Assembly (NCBI RefSeq): GCF_024868665.1 | Contig: NC_079905.1 | Location: forward strand, 8,458,754 to 8,522,753 | From: Triplophysa rosa | Taxonomy: Eukaryota > Chordata > Actinopteri > Cypriniformes > Nemacheilidae | Direction: 5' to 3' | Length of the DNA stretch: 64,000 bases | Shown here: positions 46,401 to 58,286 of the stretch, one piece after another | Layout: every line of letters starts with the position of its first letter | Numbering within the stretch: the first letter of the stretch is position 1 | The notes under the pieces: model-generated | Database searches by the model: none | Told to the model about the DNA's origin: nothing | Seen by the model: the letters and a program-made list of their open reading frames with translations, nothing else | Translations under genes and position numbers: made by a program

Positions 46401-47507
46401 TTTAATATCTGGATGTGCAGGAGGCTTAGTGCAGGAGCCCATGAGATATAGATCGGGCTGTAAGAGAGATACAATGAGACAAGAGAAAGAATCTGTACAG
46501 CTAGCGGAATGCATTTAAACAAAGTAATTTGATAAAAGTAATGCTTTTAGCTTTTTCATTTTAAAAAACATTTTTATTTAATTCCGTGAATATTCTTCAG
46601 GCACAAAAGTCCAAACAAGTGTTTTCTTTAGATGAAATACTGAGCTGAAAAGCTTCTGACTGAATGTACTTCTGTATAATACAAGATCAATGCCAGGAAT
46701 TTTGCCTTTCAAATACAATCTGTCCTCACCTTGAATAGCTCTTTCTCAGGACTTTAAACAAGCAAAAACTCTCTCATCTGTCATTGGTGAAAAACTGCAG
46801 TCAAAAAAGAACCGTGAACGCAGAAAAAATGTAATTATGTTGTACTTTTTTGCCTTTAAGGTATATGACACTTTGTCCTGGCAAGGAGTCTGTTTGCGAT
46901 ACTGTTTGTATCTCATTCATGAAATTGTCCTAATGGACGTCACGTCTTCTGCTCGGATTCATTCAACCAAGTTGTTTCTCCCTTTGAGCACAACTCATTC
47001 TGTTGCTGTGTTGGAGTGGAAAGAATGGACCTCCAGGATTGACCCATCACAGATTTACTTTGTTTAATGTGTATGTTCCACTTTATTCCCTTGACTCTCT
47101 CCATTGTGTTATAGGCCCAAGACATCATTGTTCAAGAGCTGTCCAACAAGAACAAGTTGTGAAGCAGGATTTACTATTGGATATACAGTATAAATATATA
47201 CAGTATATCTCCAATATGCCTTTTTTTGGCAGACAGCCCAATCCTTATTGCCAGTACTGTTGTAGGAGGTTATTCCCTAAAGAGCTTTGGAAAGTAGATA
47301 TTATGTTTCTGAAACAACAGAAGCTTAGCTGACAATATCTTGGCTATAAACAGATTAAAAACAACATGCTCAGGATTCAGTGCATTATTTTCGTTGAATG
47401 CTTTCAAAGCGTCACCAAGGGTTAAAATGAACAACTACAACATTCTTCATAACTGATTTTTTTCAAGAAGATGATTGCAATAATGTTATTTTTCTATTTA
47501 ATCTTTG
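43468..47507. other. Intergenic, no firm feature
   Basis: Four kb without recognised repeat families apart from small AT-rich simple tracts (ATT/ATTAC repeats near 44340-44370). The stretch 44815-45010 (GGCAAATAGGTTCCTC, CAGGCGCCCGCAATGATC, AATAAGCATCGATTTGCCC) has regulatory-like texture. ORFs up to 109 codons show no domain. Possibly intron or gene-desert DNA. Confidence 0.3.
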
Positions 47508-47645
47508 CACAGTAAAATCGCCAGTGTTAAAAAGGGTCAAATTAACTCCCCCAGTGTTTATATAATCCACACTTTGAGAGTGTGGATTATATATACACCG
47601 TGAGTGTTAATTTGACCTTTTTTTAACACTGGCGATTTTACTGTG
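47508..47645. mobile_element. Near-perfect snapback MITE, CACAGTAAAATCGCC termini
   Basis: The left arm CACAGTAAAATCGCCAGTG, TTAAAAAGGGTCAAATTAAC, TATATAATCCACACT is inverse to the right arm over about 66 bp at roughly 90 percent identity, with a loop of about five bases. A left-arm-only copy lies at 62899-62971. The whole element would fold into one long hairpin. Confidence 0.85.
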
Positions 47646-48849
47646 TGGAAAAACCTAATTTGCGCAAAGGCTGTGCTTAAAACCCTTCACTATTTGAACT
47701 TCACATCGTGAAGGTGGTCAATAGAATGTTAGGTGAATGCAGTGAAGAGGTGGATAGTAATTACAGACTGGAAAGGTCAAGCACACACAGCAAGAGTGAA
47801 GAGGTGACCTGATGTGACATGCTATGAATGAGGAAATACATGCAATACAGCCAACAAAGGTTTCATTAAAATTAAGTAGGAATACTTAAATTCGAGTGCA
47901 ATGTATACGAGCAGACCTATACCTGCTTATTGTGAAAGGAAATGTTAAAAATACTTCAATGTTATAGTTATAAAGCCCAGACCTGTGATCTTTAGTACCA
48001 TTAAGCTACCACTAAACAAAATGAACAACTTGGATAATACCAACATTTTATACCGTTTCATATCCCTTTATACTAGCAAAATTTATTTAGTTTTCGTCTG
48101 TTGTTATTGTTTTGTGTATCCTATTTGTTTCAAACTTTTCACAATTAAAAATGTTTAAATCATTTTGAAAGGCCTTTACTGTGTTGTATCAGGGTTCATT
48201 GAACCGACCTACAGAGGTCGCATTTGTTGCCCGCATACGTCATAGATGTTTATTATTTCGAAAAGCAATTGTATCATTTCAATGTAAGATTATAACGACA
48301 ATGATTACGATTCTTCCTGAATTGTTTTTGACTGAAATGAGACAACCTCGATGGTGTATGCGGTTTGTAGGCAAGACTTTAAGGTACTGTATATGTTTAT
48401 ACAGAAATCTGACTTTCAAAAATAAACCCGCTCCAAGGAATATTTACAAGACTCTGTTGTGCATCAAGTTTTGCCTCGCTAAACACCAAAAGATGCAGAA
48501 CAGCCAGGACATTCTATGGCGATTGAATCCCTTGTTGCTTGCTGAATAAATGTTTTGCAAATGTTTTAGAATATCTTTTGTAAGGGCAGTATTATAGCAT
48601 TGCTTCTAAACAAATATTATTTTCTTTTTTAACCCGCTTGATCACCTTCAGCATGTTATATTTTATGGTGTCATCATTTTGAAAAGGTTTACCCTCTTTG
48701 AAGCTGATGAAACTTCATGCCTACGTGACTTTTGGTATAGCACCACTGTAAATGGTAAATCATTTGAACTATATAGCACATCAACAGCCATCACAACACT
48801 ACATTAATTCCCTTAATTCATAACAGACTTGATCTGCATTTCAAGGAAG
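47646..48849. other. Intergenic, nothing recognised
   Basis: A 122-codon plus ORF from 48181 has no domain I recognise. Confidence 0.35.
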
Positions 48850-49065
48850 AATTTTTATCAGCCACCTGCAATAAAAGGGTTTATTAAAATCAAACAAGTG
48901 CTACAGTTAAATTTATGACTTTTAAACTGCGCGAGAGCCCCAGTTTGTTCTAACATTGCGCTAAAGGAAGACCTTACGCTAATGGTTCTGGGCAAAGCAG
49001 GGGGAACAAATGAAAGTGATTAAGATGTCAATGATCTAATTATGCTGTAGTTACAATTACAGCCC
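48850..49065. promoter_or_regulatory. Candidate conserved noncoding element
   Basis: Non-repetitive, with TGCAATAAAAGGGTTTATTA, AAATTTATGACTTTTAAAC, GTGATTAAGATGTCAATG and ATCTAATTATGCTGTAG. HOX/PBX-like and homeodomain-like words are close together. This is among the more enhancer-like blocks in the window, on texture alone. Confidence 0.28.
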
Positions 49066-49551
49066 TACATTACAAAGCGTAGCTGGCAAAATGAATCCAT
49101 AAAACAATTAAATGATGTTCTGTGTCACTTTTAGAATTGTTTTCTGTTAACCAGGAGGATGGGCTGCTGTGTGACTGTCGCAAATCACTACACTTCAGCA
49201 TTTGACTGCTTTTTCTGACAATTATTTTGAAAAAAATAACTCTCTCATGTTTCGCCATCTTGTTGAGGTACAATATGCTGGGAAGAGATAAGACAAGAAC
49301 ATTGTAATGAAGCCACGGACGCTTAGAGAGACCAATAGCAAACAAACTCACATTGATCACAGTAAACCACTAGTGTCAATTTCCACTTCACTGCCTCTCT
49401 GAGCACCACAAACAGTCAGAGTAATCCATCTTGAGTTATCAGATATATCAATCATCGCTGACCAGCCACTGCTTCTTGACGTGTTAAGAAGATGACCCTT
49501 GAGGCAAAAGAACTAAACAGATATTCATTCTGTAAAGGCCATTGCTCACTC
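49066..49551. other. Intergenic, nothing recognised
   Basis: No signature was recognised. Confidence 0.35.
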
Positions 49552-49554
49552 TTA

Positions 49555-49930
49555 AGGGCTCGGCATAGTCCATGCGAATTGCGCTTTCGTTCTGCGTTTG
49601 GGGGTAAAACGAAGCTCGAAAACATTGAGAGACGGTATAGTGTTTTCGAACAATCCAACACCCCTTTGTTTCTGGAGGCGGGGTTTACATGACGTATCCA
49701 AATAGCCTCTGCGCACGTGGCCACACAAACAACATACCCACCTATTACGTAATGGCCATGGACCAATGGTGTCTCGAGGGTGTTTACCGGCCAACACGAA
49801 CTTTCCCGGAGAGTTCTGTTTGGTTTGCTGCGGCGAACTAGTGAAACGAATTGTCGTTTGGACCAGATTTTGTTCGAAATCAGGTCACAGATGGTCGTTT
49901 TTCGATTTCGAATGTAGTATGCTGAGCCCT
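49555..49930. mobile_element. Harbinger-like non-autonomous element, TTA duplication
   Basis: TTA flanks both ends (49552-49554 and 49931-49933), fitting the TWA target of PIF/Harbinger. The left end AGGGCTCGGCATAGTCCATG and the right end TAGTATGCTGAGCCCT are inverse with a few mismatches. The body is CpG-richer than its flanks. Overlapping ORFs inside it are not genes. Confidence 0.72.
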
Positions 49931-49933
49931 TTA

Positions 49934-51225
49934 ACCTGTGACCGCTTTGCTTAATCAGTAAAAGAATAAAAGCAGTTAGCTTAGTTTTCTCTGATTTTCA
50001 GTAGACTAGACATTATTATATTAAACCTTGAAATAAATCGTCCAGTAAAAAATAAATAAAATGTTGCACAGTGGATGCTTTAATTTGATTTTTTCTGGTA
50101 TCAACATTTTCTTTATATGTCCATTAAAAATCCTGATAAACAGACAGAAATGAGAACAGTGTTGACAGTAAAATATACAATTAATGGGTCTATCTTAGCT
50201 CAGGTAATCCGATTTTAGAAGAATTTAGTTTTTAAGAAATGTTTGCGTTTACAAATCTATGACAGAATTTGGTGTGTGCATCATCTAGGACATGGTTCTC
50301 CTGAAACTGAAGGGTGAGATTTATGAAATGTGTTTTTTTTCGGTTTGCTCTCTATATATTAGCACTGCTGTCTAGAAGTAACAAGTGATATATTAAAGAG
50401 ATCTCGTTTGTGATATTTATTTCCTATGGGTTAACATGAGTGATGCGAACTCTGACAAGAACCATCATGAGGATTCTTATCATTATTAATATTTGAGGAA
50501 ATCTCAGATTCTGGAAAGTTGCCCAATATTCAGTCTGTCAACAACTTATCCTGTAACCTGTACATGCTGATTCGATCTGAAGTTATTAAATATGTCTCAG
50601 CAGTTTACTGTATGAAAGCATTATAATCTGAAAGAGGCTTTGGTTCAAAATCTATTATTTTTATCAGAAGAAATTCGGCACATGTGGACATCTGCACATA
50701 CAAATGTCATTTTTGGCATATTTATGATTATTTATGTTGTTGTATTTATCAGGCATATTCTACATAGTTAACAACACTGTCAAGATGGTCAGCAGGCACA
50801 GCAACAGTGCTACAATGTGGCTGCCATTTTGATTGTTTTGAAAGGAGTCGATTGTTTAATTATGCACTGATTTTTCTTTCATTCTGTGTATAGGAAGTAA
50901 AAGATATAGTTGATAAGGGTTTATAAAGTCTATGCACTCTGTCCACTTTAATTGTGTCCACAAAGGATGTTTTACAGTGATGAGTGAGTCACACTCCAAA
51001 GATAGATAGCTGTTTTTTTATAAGAGAAGAACAGATGCTGCAGAGGTGAGGAGAGATACCCGAGAGCTTGTGTGAATCATGATTACACCTATAGTGACCT
51101 AAATCTGCTTTGATTCTGCGGTCAAATGTGGAGTAATAAAACAGTGATGACACATGAGGATATGGGTTAATGTGTGGAGAACATGGGTGAGTATAGATGC
51201 TTTGCTGTTTTAGGGCTACTGTACA
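49934..51225. other. Intergenic, nothing recognised
   Basis: AT-rich with no recognised element. Confidence 0.35.
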
Positions 51226-51624
51226 GTGACCCTGGATTACAAAACCAGTCTTAAGTAGCAGGAGAACATTTGTAGTAGTAGCCAAAAATACATTGTATGG
51301 GTCAAAATTGTCTACTTTTCTTTTATGCCAAAATTCATTAGGATATTAAGTAAAGATCATGTTCCACGGAAGATATTTTGTAAATTTCCTACTGTAAATA
51401 TATCGAAACTTTATTTTTGTGAGTGGATGGCCTGCTACAGCGCCTCTGATTAACAACTTTAATGGCGATTTTTTTGCACCCTCAGATTCCAGAGTTTTAA
51501 ATAGTTAAATCTCGGCCAAATATTGTCCTATCCTTAAAAACCATATATCAATAGAAAGCTTATGTATTCAGTCAAATTTCGAAAAATTGACCCTTAAGAC
51601 TGGTTTTGTTGTCCATGGTCACAT
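51226..51624. mobile_element. MITE with GTGACCCTGGA...CCAGTCTTAAG arms
   Basis: Left AGTGACCCTGGATTACAAAA then CCAGTCTTAAG; right CTTAAGACTGGTTTTGTTG then TCCATGGTCACATT. The inverted repeat is about 31 bp with few mismatches. The interior contains TCAGATTCCAGAGTTTTAAA and AATAGTTAAATCTCGGCC, common to this fish repeat family. Non-coding. Confidence 0.8.
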
Positions 51625-54537
51625 TAGGCTTGAAGCTGTTCCACAAAGCAACTACATTTTCCCTTAAATGGTACGCCTTATTGATGTGACACTGGAACAG
51701 GGAGTGTTGCAACAAATTTGACTCAATTTATATGCAATAAAGTCACTTCATCACCACATAGTTCAAGGACTGTATTTAGAGAAATTCATCAAAAGGAAAC
51801 ACCACATAATCATCATTTAGTCTTCAGCCCAAAATGCCCATAAAGTATAAACATAATCTCTTCCATGAAACACATCATAAATTCAAATGGAAAACAAACT
51901 TATCTTAGACTTAGGAGTTGACAATTCACACAATCAACTCGAGTCTCTTTTAATGTCCAATGTGGAGTGTCCCAGAGGTAAGGAAACTAATATTGTCAAA
52001 ACAAAATCGAAAGTCCCAGAAACAAACAAAACGCATCCGGTCTTCTCTCGGTTCGAAAAATATTCCTTCAATCTCAGAATCCCCGAAACAGAGAATGGAA
52101 AATATTGGTCGTAACGGTGTTGAAAAATGAACCCTCCAACCAGCTCTAATGGCTCCCAACACGTGTACCTCCTTAACCACTCAAAGCTATAGCCCCTTTA
52201 GCTTTTTGGTGTTCTCTCTACTGCCCCGTATCAAAATAAAAGTCCCGGGCTAGCTCTCTGAAAGGAGTCTCTTCTGACTTAAGGGAAGGTCATACAATTA
52301 CCACAATGGTATACAGAGTGAAAAATACATACGTTTGTATACTGGGCAAAACATTTATATTTGTTGCCCTGATGTGGCAGTGTCACAGAGTAATTCAATT
52401 GAACTGCAATGTTCTTCCAAATCCATTGTGAGCACAAAAAATAGAGTTGTCTTAACAATTGACAGAAAAACAATGCGTTTAACACAGTCTTGTCGTTTCT
52501 TAACCCTTTTACGGTTTAACTAGTTGTGGTTAAGTTACACTTAATTCGTATAAATTCTGCTTTTGTTTTGTTTTTAGGGTGGAGCTTTATGCTAGCTCTT
52601 TTCCTAATAATCAAGGTTTTTGTAAGATTCACATTGCGCAAACTCAAATGAGATTGTCACCTTGTAAAACAATCACGATTTCCTGTGAGTGCGCAAGCCT
52701 TTCAAACCTCAATATCGGCCGAACGTCGCGCTGTTTTTGCAAGCGTTCCAGTGGTATAGCAACATAACAGAAAAGGCAATCACTTGTACTGTGCAACTGT
52801 GTACAGCCAGAGTAGATTTTGTGACCTTTCATGAACATTCGTACATATCTCTCCCCTTCTAACCTTCCACTAGTAATTGGTGGCTTCTCTGGCACTGCAG
52901 ATGAAATCTGTGTGTAAAACTGACTGGGGGTCTGCCACTGCACAGGCAAGGCCAGATGGCAGTCTCACATCAATTAGTTCAATGAACGGCTTGATAAATA
53001 AAGGCAAAAGTTACTCTTGGATGCAGGAGTGAAATTTTTAACAAATACCTACGCACAAAGTCAATTTGTGTGAATCTCCTGCAGGGTGTGTTATGTCAGT
53101 CCTAACCTGCCAGTCTTTCTCTTTGAATTACAGTAAAAAAGGAGGTCCGTTTCTTTTCTACCCTGTGCACATCTGGAGTTTGAGTTTTATTCATGATTTC
53201 ATAAAAGCTACATTTGATGAAGCTTTGAAGTCACACGGACTGGCCCTTGAATTAACGGTAATTTAATTGTGGAGGGTACTGAGATGCGGTTCATTAAAGG
53301 TGCTTCAGAGGTTTTCTGAGACACTTTCTAGTGTCTCTGATAATGAGAGGGAAAGTGAGGCTTTAGAATGAACACCTTTTGAAACAACGAATACAGGGTA
53401 TTAGTAGACTCAAGGTTTTCTCTTTTTGCATGTTCTTAGTCTTTTGTGCAATGTACTGGAATTTTCACAAATGTATTAGTTGTTTAAAAATTACGGCATG
53501 TCCTTTGAAATCAACAAGTTATTTTAATTACTTGATGTATTGGATACTATTTTTTTTATTTAATTTTCTTAAATCTTAGTGGCTTGAAAAAATAATGTCT
53601 GCCATATTTTACATTACTTTCGTTACTCTCAAATTCCTTGCTTTTGCTACATACTATACTAGATGGTTTGGTCAGGGTCAAAGTGCATAGTACTAGGCCT
53701 GGAGGTTTTCATGTAGGGTTCAGCAACTGCTACTCGACTAATTATAAAAAACACTCATTTAAAAAACAGATGTGGAAAAAAGTTTATAAATGATAAACAT
53801 CAATGGTCCCACCGAGGACAACCACACGGGCTGTGTCATAAATCACAACAACGTCCCTTGATAAAGTGACTCATTACGGACACATTTAAAAGTCAGTTTT
53901 GTTTGTTTCCTGCTACTGTTATTAGCCGTCATTACCTGAATTAAGCCTCTACGTAAATGCTTTTGAGGGGCTCATTAGGTATACGAGTTTGTTAGAAACT
54001 TAGCAAGGGGCTTGGCATTTAAAAGTGTGAAAGCCATGTTTAGTGGACCAAATATTCCTCTGCTGAAATAGTCCAATTCAAAAGAGCTCAAACACCTGAA
54101 GTTTCAGCAGTATACTCCAGCAATTAACCAAATGACAACATTTAGCACATTCAGATACTCATTGAAATGAAGTGCAATGGTGATAGTGGCAGAGAGGCAA
54201 GGCATACGGGACCAGCTGTGTTTGTGTGTGCGTGCATGCGTGTGTGTCCACACAGCAGACCTGACAGAAATGTGATCTTGCTGTGAGCCGGCGCTATGCA
54301 TTAAGGACAGTACACTCCTGCTGTGACAAATGGTATTGGTGTGTAAAAAGACATGTCTAACTGTGCAACTCTCTTGCTTTCCTTAATACTACAACACAGC
54401 TGAATGTTTGTTAAACATATAAAGCATATTTATAGAAGTACACACACAAAAGTAATTGACTCTTTTGACACAAATTTGGCTTGTTTTCTTCGATGGAACA
54501 CGAAAGGAATGGCTAAGCTGTCAAGTGTTTTGCTTAT
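51625..54537. other. Intergenic, no firm feature
   Basis: No repeat family recognised. A small GT-rich patch lies at 54220-54248. ORFs are short and on both strands. Confidence 0.33.
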
Positions 54538-54745
54538 AGGTGCACCGTTATATCGGCCAATAATTGGTATCGGTCGTTAAAAGCATATTTCACACTATCG
54601 GCTATCACCAGTTTGATGTAAAATATTAATAACCCTTATACGAATTAATAACATTCAGAAAGTAAAGAAATATTCATTTAATCTTCAGAATCTGCAGCTT
54701 TTACTCTGAATAATCGGCTATCAGTATCTCTAGTTTTGTTATACG
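54538..54745. mobile_element. Partial hAT-like element, TGCACCGTTATATCGG
   Basis: Starts TAGGTGCACCGTTATATCGG, CCAATAATTGGTATCGG, then ATATTCATTTAATCTTCAG and AATCGGCTATCAGTATCTCT. It resembles 13708-14047 in order of blocks but lacks a clear opposite end. Confidence 0.5.
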
Positions 54746-56103
54746 AGTGACTACAGGGGTCTAACAAGATTTTAAAGGCAAGATGAGTAAAAAAATGCTA
54801 CTCATAAAATGCTACCGAGCGGCTTTGAATATAGTGAATGCTTCATTTGAAGCTATTTCCTGGAAATGTAAATGGTACAGTAGAAGAGATTCCTGTTGTC
54901 ATGTCTGTAATTCTCTCTGAACACATTTTTTATTATCTTGGAAACAATTTCTTCAAATCTTTTTCAAACCTATTTATTCAGCTAGAGATGTAGTAGATGA
55001 ATAAGTAGGCCTAGGTCTCTTTTGACATCTAAACGAGGTATTATTTCTTGAGATTGTACTGACATTAGTAGCTGATAGATAATAAATTAATAACTTGACT
55101 TTGTAGGATCTGAGAACCTGTTAAACAAATTAACTGATCATTGCCTTTCATGAAACAGCATGTCACCTGGCTAATACACAAGGTGCAAAAATGCTATAAT
55201 CATAAAATAAATAGAAAGAAACCCTTTCAGAATAGTGCAACTAGCTTTTGGGGCCAAAGAATCATGTGCATCAATTATTTAAATGAGGTTTTCGTGGCAG
55301 ATGGAATCGCATAAACTGTGTGAATATTTAGCATAATTTTCAGTGCTTTTCAATGAAATCTGCAAGCAAAACTTTACGATCACCTGGTCCACTGCTTTTC
55401 CCCATTTCATTCTCTCGCTGATTATTTGTTTATTTTTATACCAAATTCAATCTTGACATTTAAGCAGCTGAAATTTTTAACCTTGTTAAATGCCAAGGAA
55501 GGAGAAATCCTCGGTGAGAAGGGTTTGGAGGAATTTGTTTCTAAACAATCCACCAAATATCCAGGCTTCTATTTCTGATCACAGATGGCATGGCCCGTAT
55601 GCCTGGCTTTAACTGTGGAATATGTTACATGCATCGATGAAGCAACAGAAGCTGAGATAATTGTACCAAAATGAAACACATGCCTCTTTCGAAGTGCTGA
55701 ATATTTTGGCCATCTGCCTTGTTCGCAGTGTTACCTGTGACCCCTCAGCCAGCAGGCCGTCCTGAATCACACCAGGGGAGCTCTCAACCGCTGCACTGAG
55801 GAGCAGCACTGATCACATATTTATTCACAGTTTGTGTCTTGGGTCAAATAACAAGCCAGGTAATGTGGGCTCTGCGGGGAGGAGAGGAGAATCTAATGTG
55901 CAAATAATGACTCTGATGTTTGACATTGTAATGTTTGTTTATAATTGTACTATACAGCATCTCCCTTGATAATTTGTTTATTTTAAAAGCCAGGCAAGAA
56001 AAACAACTACAGGTGTAACCGGGTGAATATCATGAAGAGGTGATCATGCCACGTTTTACACAATAGACAAAAGTAATATTTTGCATAAAGAAAAAGTACT
56101 AGT
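54746..56103. other. Intergenic, nothing recognised
   Basis: No signature was recognised. Confidence 0.35.
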
Positions 56104-56428
56104 TTAAGCCTGAAAGAGATAAAAAAAAATGCTGTCATCATTCACATTGACATTTTAAACCTGTATGACATTCTTTCTTCTCCAGAACACAAAAGAAGAT
56201 CTTTTGAAGAATGATGGTGACCAAACAACATTGGACTCCATTGACTTCCATTGTATGGAGACAAAACCGGTGCAAGTCAATGGGGACCAATGAGTTTCGT
56301 TTACTAACATTCTTCAAAATATCTTCCTTTGTGTTCTGCAGAAGAAAGAAGGTCATACATGTATGAAATGACATGAGGGTGAGTAAATGATGACAGAATT
56401 TTCATTCTTGGGTGAAATATGCCTTTAA
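56104..56428. mobile_element. TTAA-bounded palindromic MITE, copy 5
   Basis: The right end is well kept: GAGGGTGAGTAAATGATGAC, then TTGGGTGAAATATGCCTTTA. Inner arms pair (CCATTGACTTCCATTGTATG against GCAAGTCAATGGGGACCAAT; AGAACACAAAAGAAGATC against AATATCTTCCTTTGTGTTCT). The left terminus is decayed. Confidence 0.78.
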
Positions 56429-57271
56429 CTTTTTTTATTACAATTAATTCTGTTTTATGAATCTCACTTTTAATACTGAAATAAAAAACATTGTATTATT
56501 TATGATTTTTTTATACATAATAGTAAGATATCCATGATAATATTAAGACAATACCATGCATATTAATCAAACAAATAATCAGTTTGACAGTTTTTAAATT
56601 ACATTTTTTACAGAATAATTTAAAAATGTGAAGAATCATAAGTCTTTATGGTAGACAATATGTGCATGTTCCTTATAAAATATGATTTCTTATTCATCTA
56701 TGAATTTTCATTTTTCACCTGTTCTTGACTCGTGAGACATGAAGAGGATAAGTAGCTCTGGCAGTGCGTTTCACTTCAGGTGAACTCTGCTCATTGCGGT
56801 CATGAAAATGTTTAGCTCTGATCCAGTGCTTTTGAAGAGGGGATTTAGGTCAAGATGTTAAGTGGAATAGTCATTACAGGACCCGTGCAAATAGAAATTG
56901 CTGCTTAATGTGCCAATGGCATTTCTGAAGGGCGTGACTTTGACCCGACAGACTGTCTTTTATTTGGATATACATTTTTTGAGATTTGATGAGTAGCCAG
57001 GAAATAATACAAACCATCTGCTTTGTCTGGGGGTTTTTACATATTGATGTACATTGAACTGGATGAAATACTGAAATGAACCAAATGGGTCGCACTGTTA
57101 CTAGCCAGAAAGCTGAATGCTTTCATTTATCATACTTAGCATCATATAACCCGTGTAAATGGGCTGTTTATTGGTCAAAGTGAATTATAATGTAGTCAAC
57201 CTTTAAATATCCAATATATCAAGTATATCAATATCAAGTAATGACTTTACTATATATATACTGTATATACA
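56429..57271. other. Intergenic, nothing recognised
   Basis: AT-rich with no recognised element. Confidence 0.35.
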
Positions 57272-57307
57272 GTAAATGATGACAGAATTCTTTTGGGTGA
57301 ACTATCA
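57272..57307. mobile_element. TTAA-family MITE, right-end fragment
   Basis: AGTAAATGATGACAGAATTC and TTTTGGGTGAACTATC match the right terminus of the TTAA family. Nothing else of the element remains here. Confidence 0.6.
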
Positions 57308-57411
57308 CACAAACGTCTGTTATCTTATTGTTCAGCTTGAGAAACTACTTCAAAGTAGATTCTTCAACATTATGCTGTTGAACAGTATCCAACCAAAGTC
57401 TGTGAGATCTA

Positions 57412-57648
57412 GGACCGGTTTCACAGACAAGGCTTAGTTTAAGCCAGGACTATGCCTTAGTTAAATTAGGATATTTAAGTCGCTTTTAATAAAATGCCTT
57501 AGATAAAAACATTATTGGTGTGCATCTTGTGTGCAGTAATGTGGCATTGACATATAGATATGACAGGGCAATTTATTTTCAGTTAAGACAGGTCAAACAT
57601 TCATTTTAGTCTGGGACTAGTTTTAAGACTTGTCTGTGAAACCGGGCA
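57412..57648. mobile_element. GGTTTCACAGACA MITE, copy D, complete
   Basis: Left GGACCGGTTTCACAGACAAG then TTAAGCCAGGACTATGCC; right CTGGGACTAGTTTTAAGAC then TTGTCTGTGAAACCGGGC. It supplies the uninterrupted reference (ATTGGTGTGCATCTTG) for the insertion in copy A. Confidence 0.78.
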
Positions 57649-58278
57649 CTAATGTCTTTACTGTGTAAATTAAGTCTCTGCTCAATTTGTCCCGAGAAAG
57701 AGAGAGAGAGAGAGAGACTACCAAATGAAGAGTACCAGGTTGTTTAGACAAATATCACTGTTGCATTTCAAAAGGGCAACCATTAATTTTTGGCGCAGAC
57801 TTATGCAACCACAAGCTGACGTGGTGCTTAGTCTCACCGAGCTGATGGACTCTTAGGGCTTCAACAAAAAGACCAGCTCCACGTTCCACCACGGGAGACT
57901 AATCACCATGATTGACCACCCTTGAAGCGTCGTCCTTCGATTGGCACCGCTGTTTTGGTCAATCTGTCATCGCTCTGCAGCAGTCACTTGTGAAGCAGTA
58001 TGTATGAGTAGTGACCACCTCAAGTCTATCGGCGTCTCTGGTGCGTTCCGGAATGCGGCGTGGAAATCAATCGGCTGATTCAGTTGCCAGGGGAAATCTG
58101 AATCTGTCTGATCAATACTTGACTCTTTCCGATTCTACGGCGGAACAAAAGTAAGCCGCCACGTGAAATGAGATTCCAGCATATTTTGTGTGACGGCTGC
58201 TGGTCGTGTCTGTGTTGTTGTTCATCCTGATGGGGGAAATCACATGAAGTGAATACAGCCAACAAAACTTGACATTTG
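57649..58278. other. Intergenic with (GA)n
   Basis: A GA dinucleotide run lies at 57694-57717. The stretch 57800-58100 is less AT-rich but shows no recognised gene or repeat. Confidence 0.45.
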
Positions 58279-58286
58279 GCTGAGTT

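Noticed and set aside
48181..48549. 122-codon plus-strand ORF
   Set aside because: No recognised motif; no splice or promoter context seen.
53318..53337. Small hairpin GAGACACT-TTCT-AGTGTCTC, considered as a microRNA or terminator
   Set aside because: An 8-bp stem is too short for a pre-miRNA and no known miRNA sequence was recognised.
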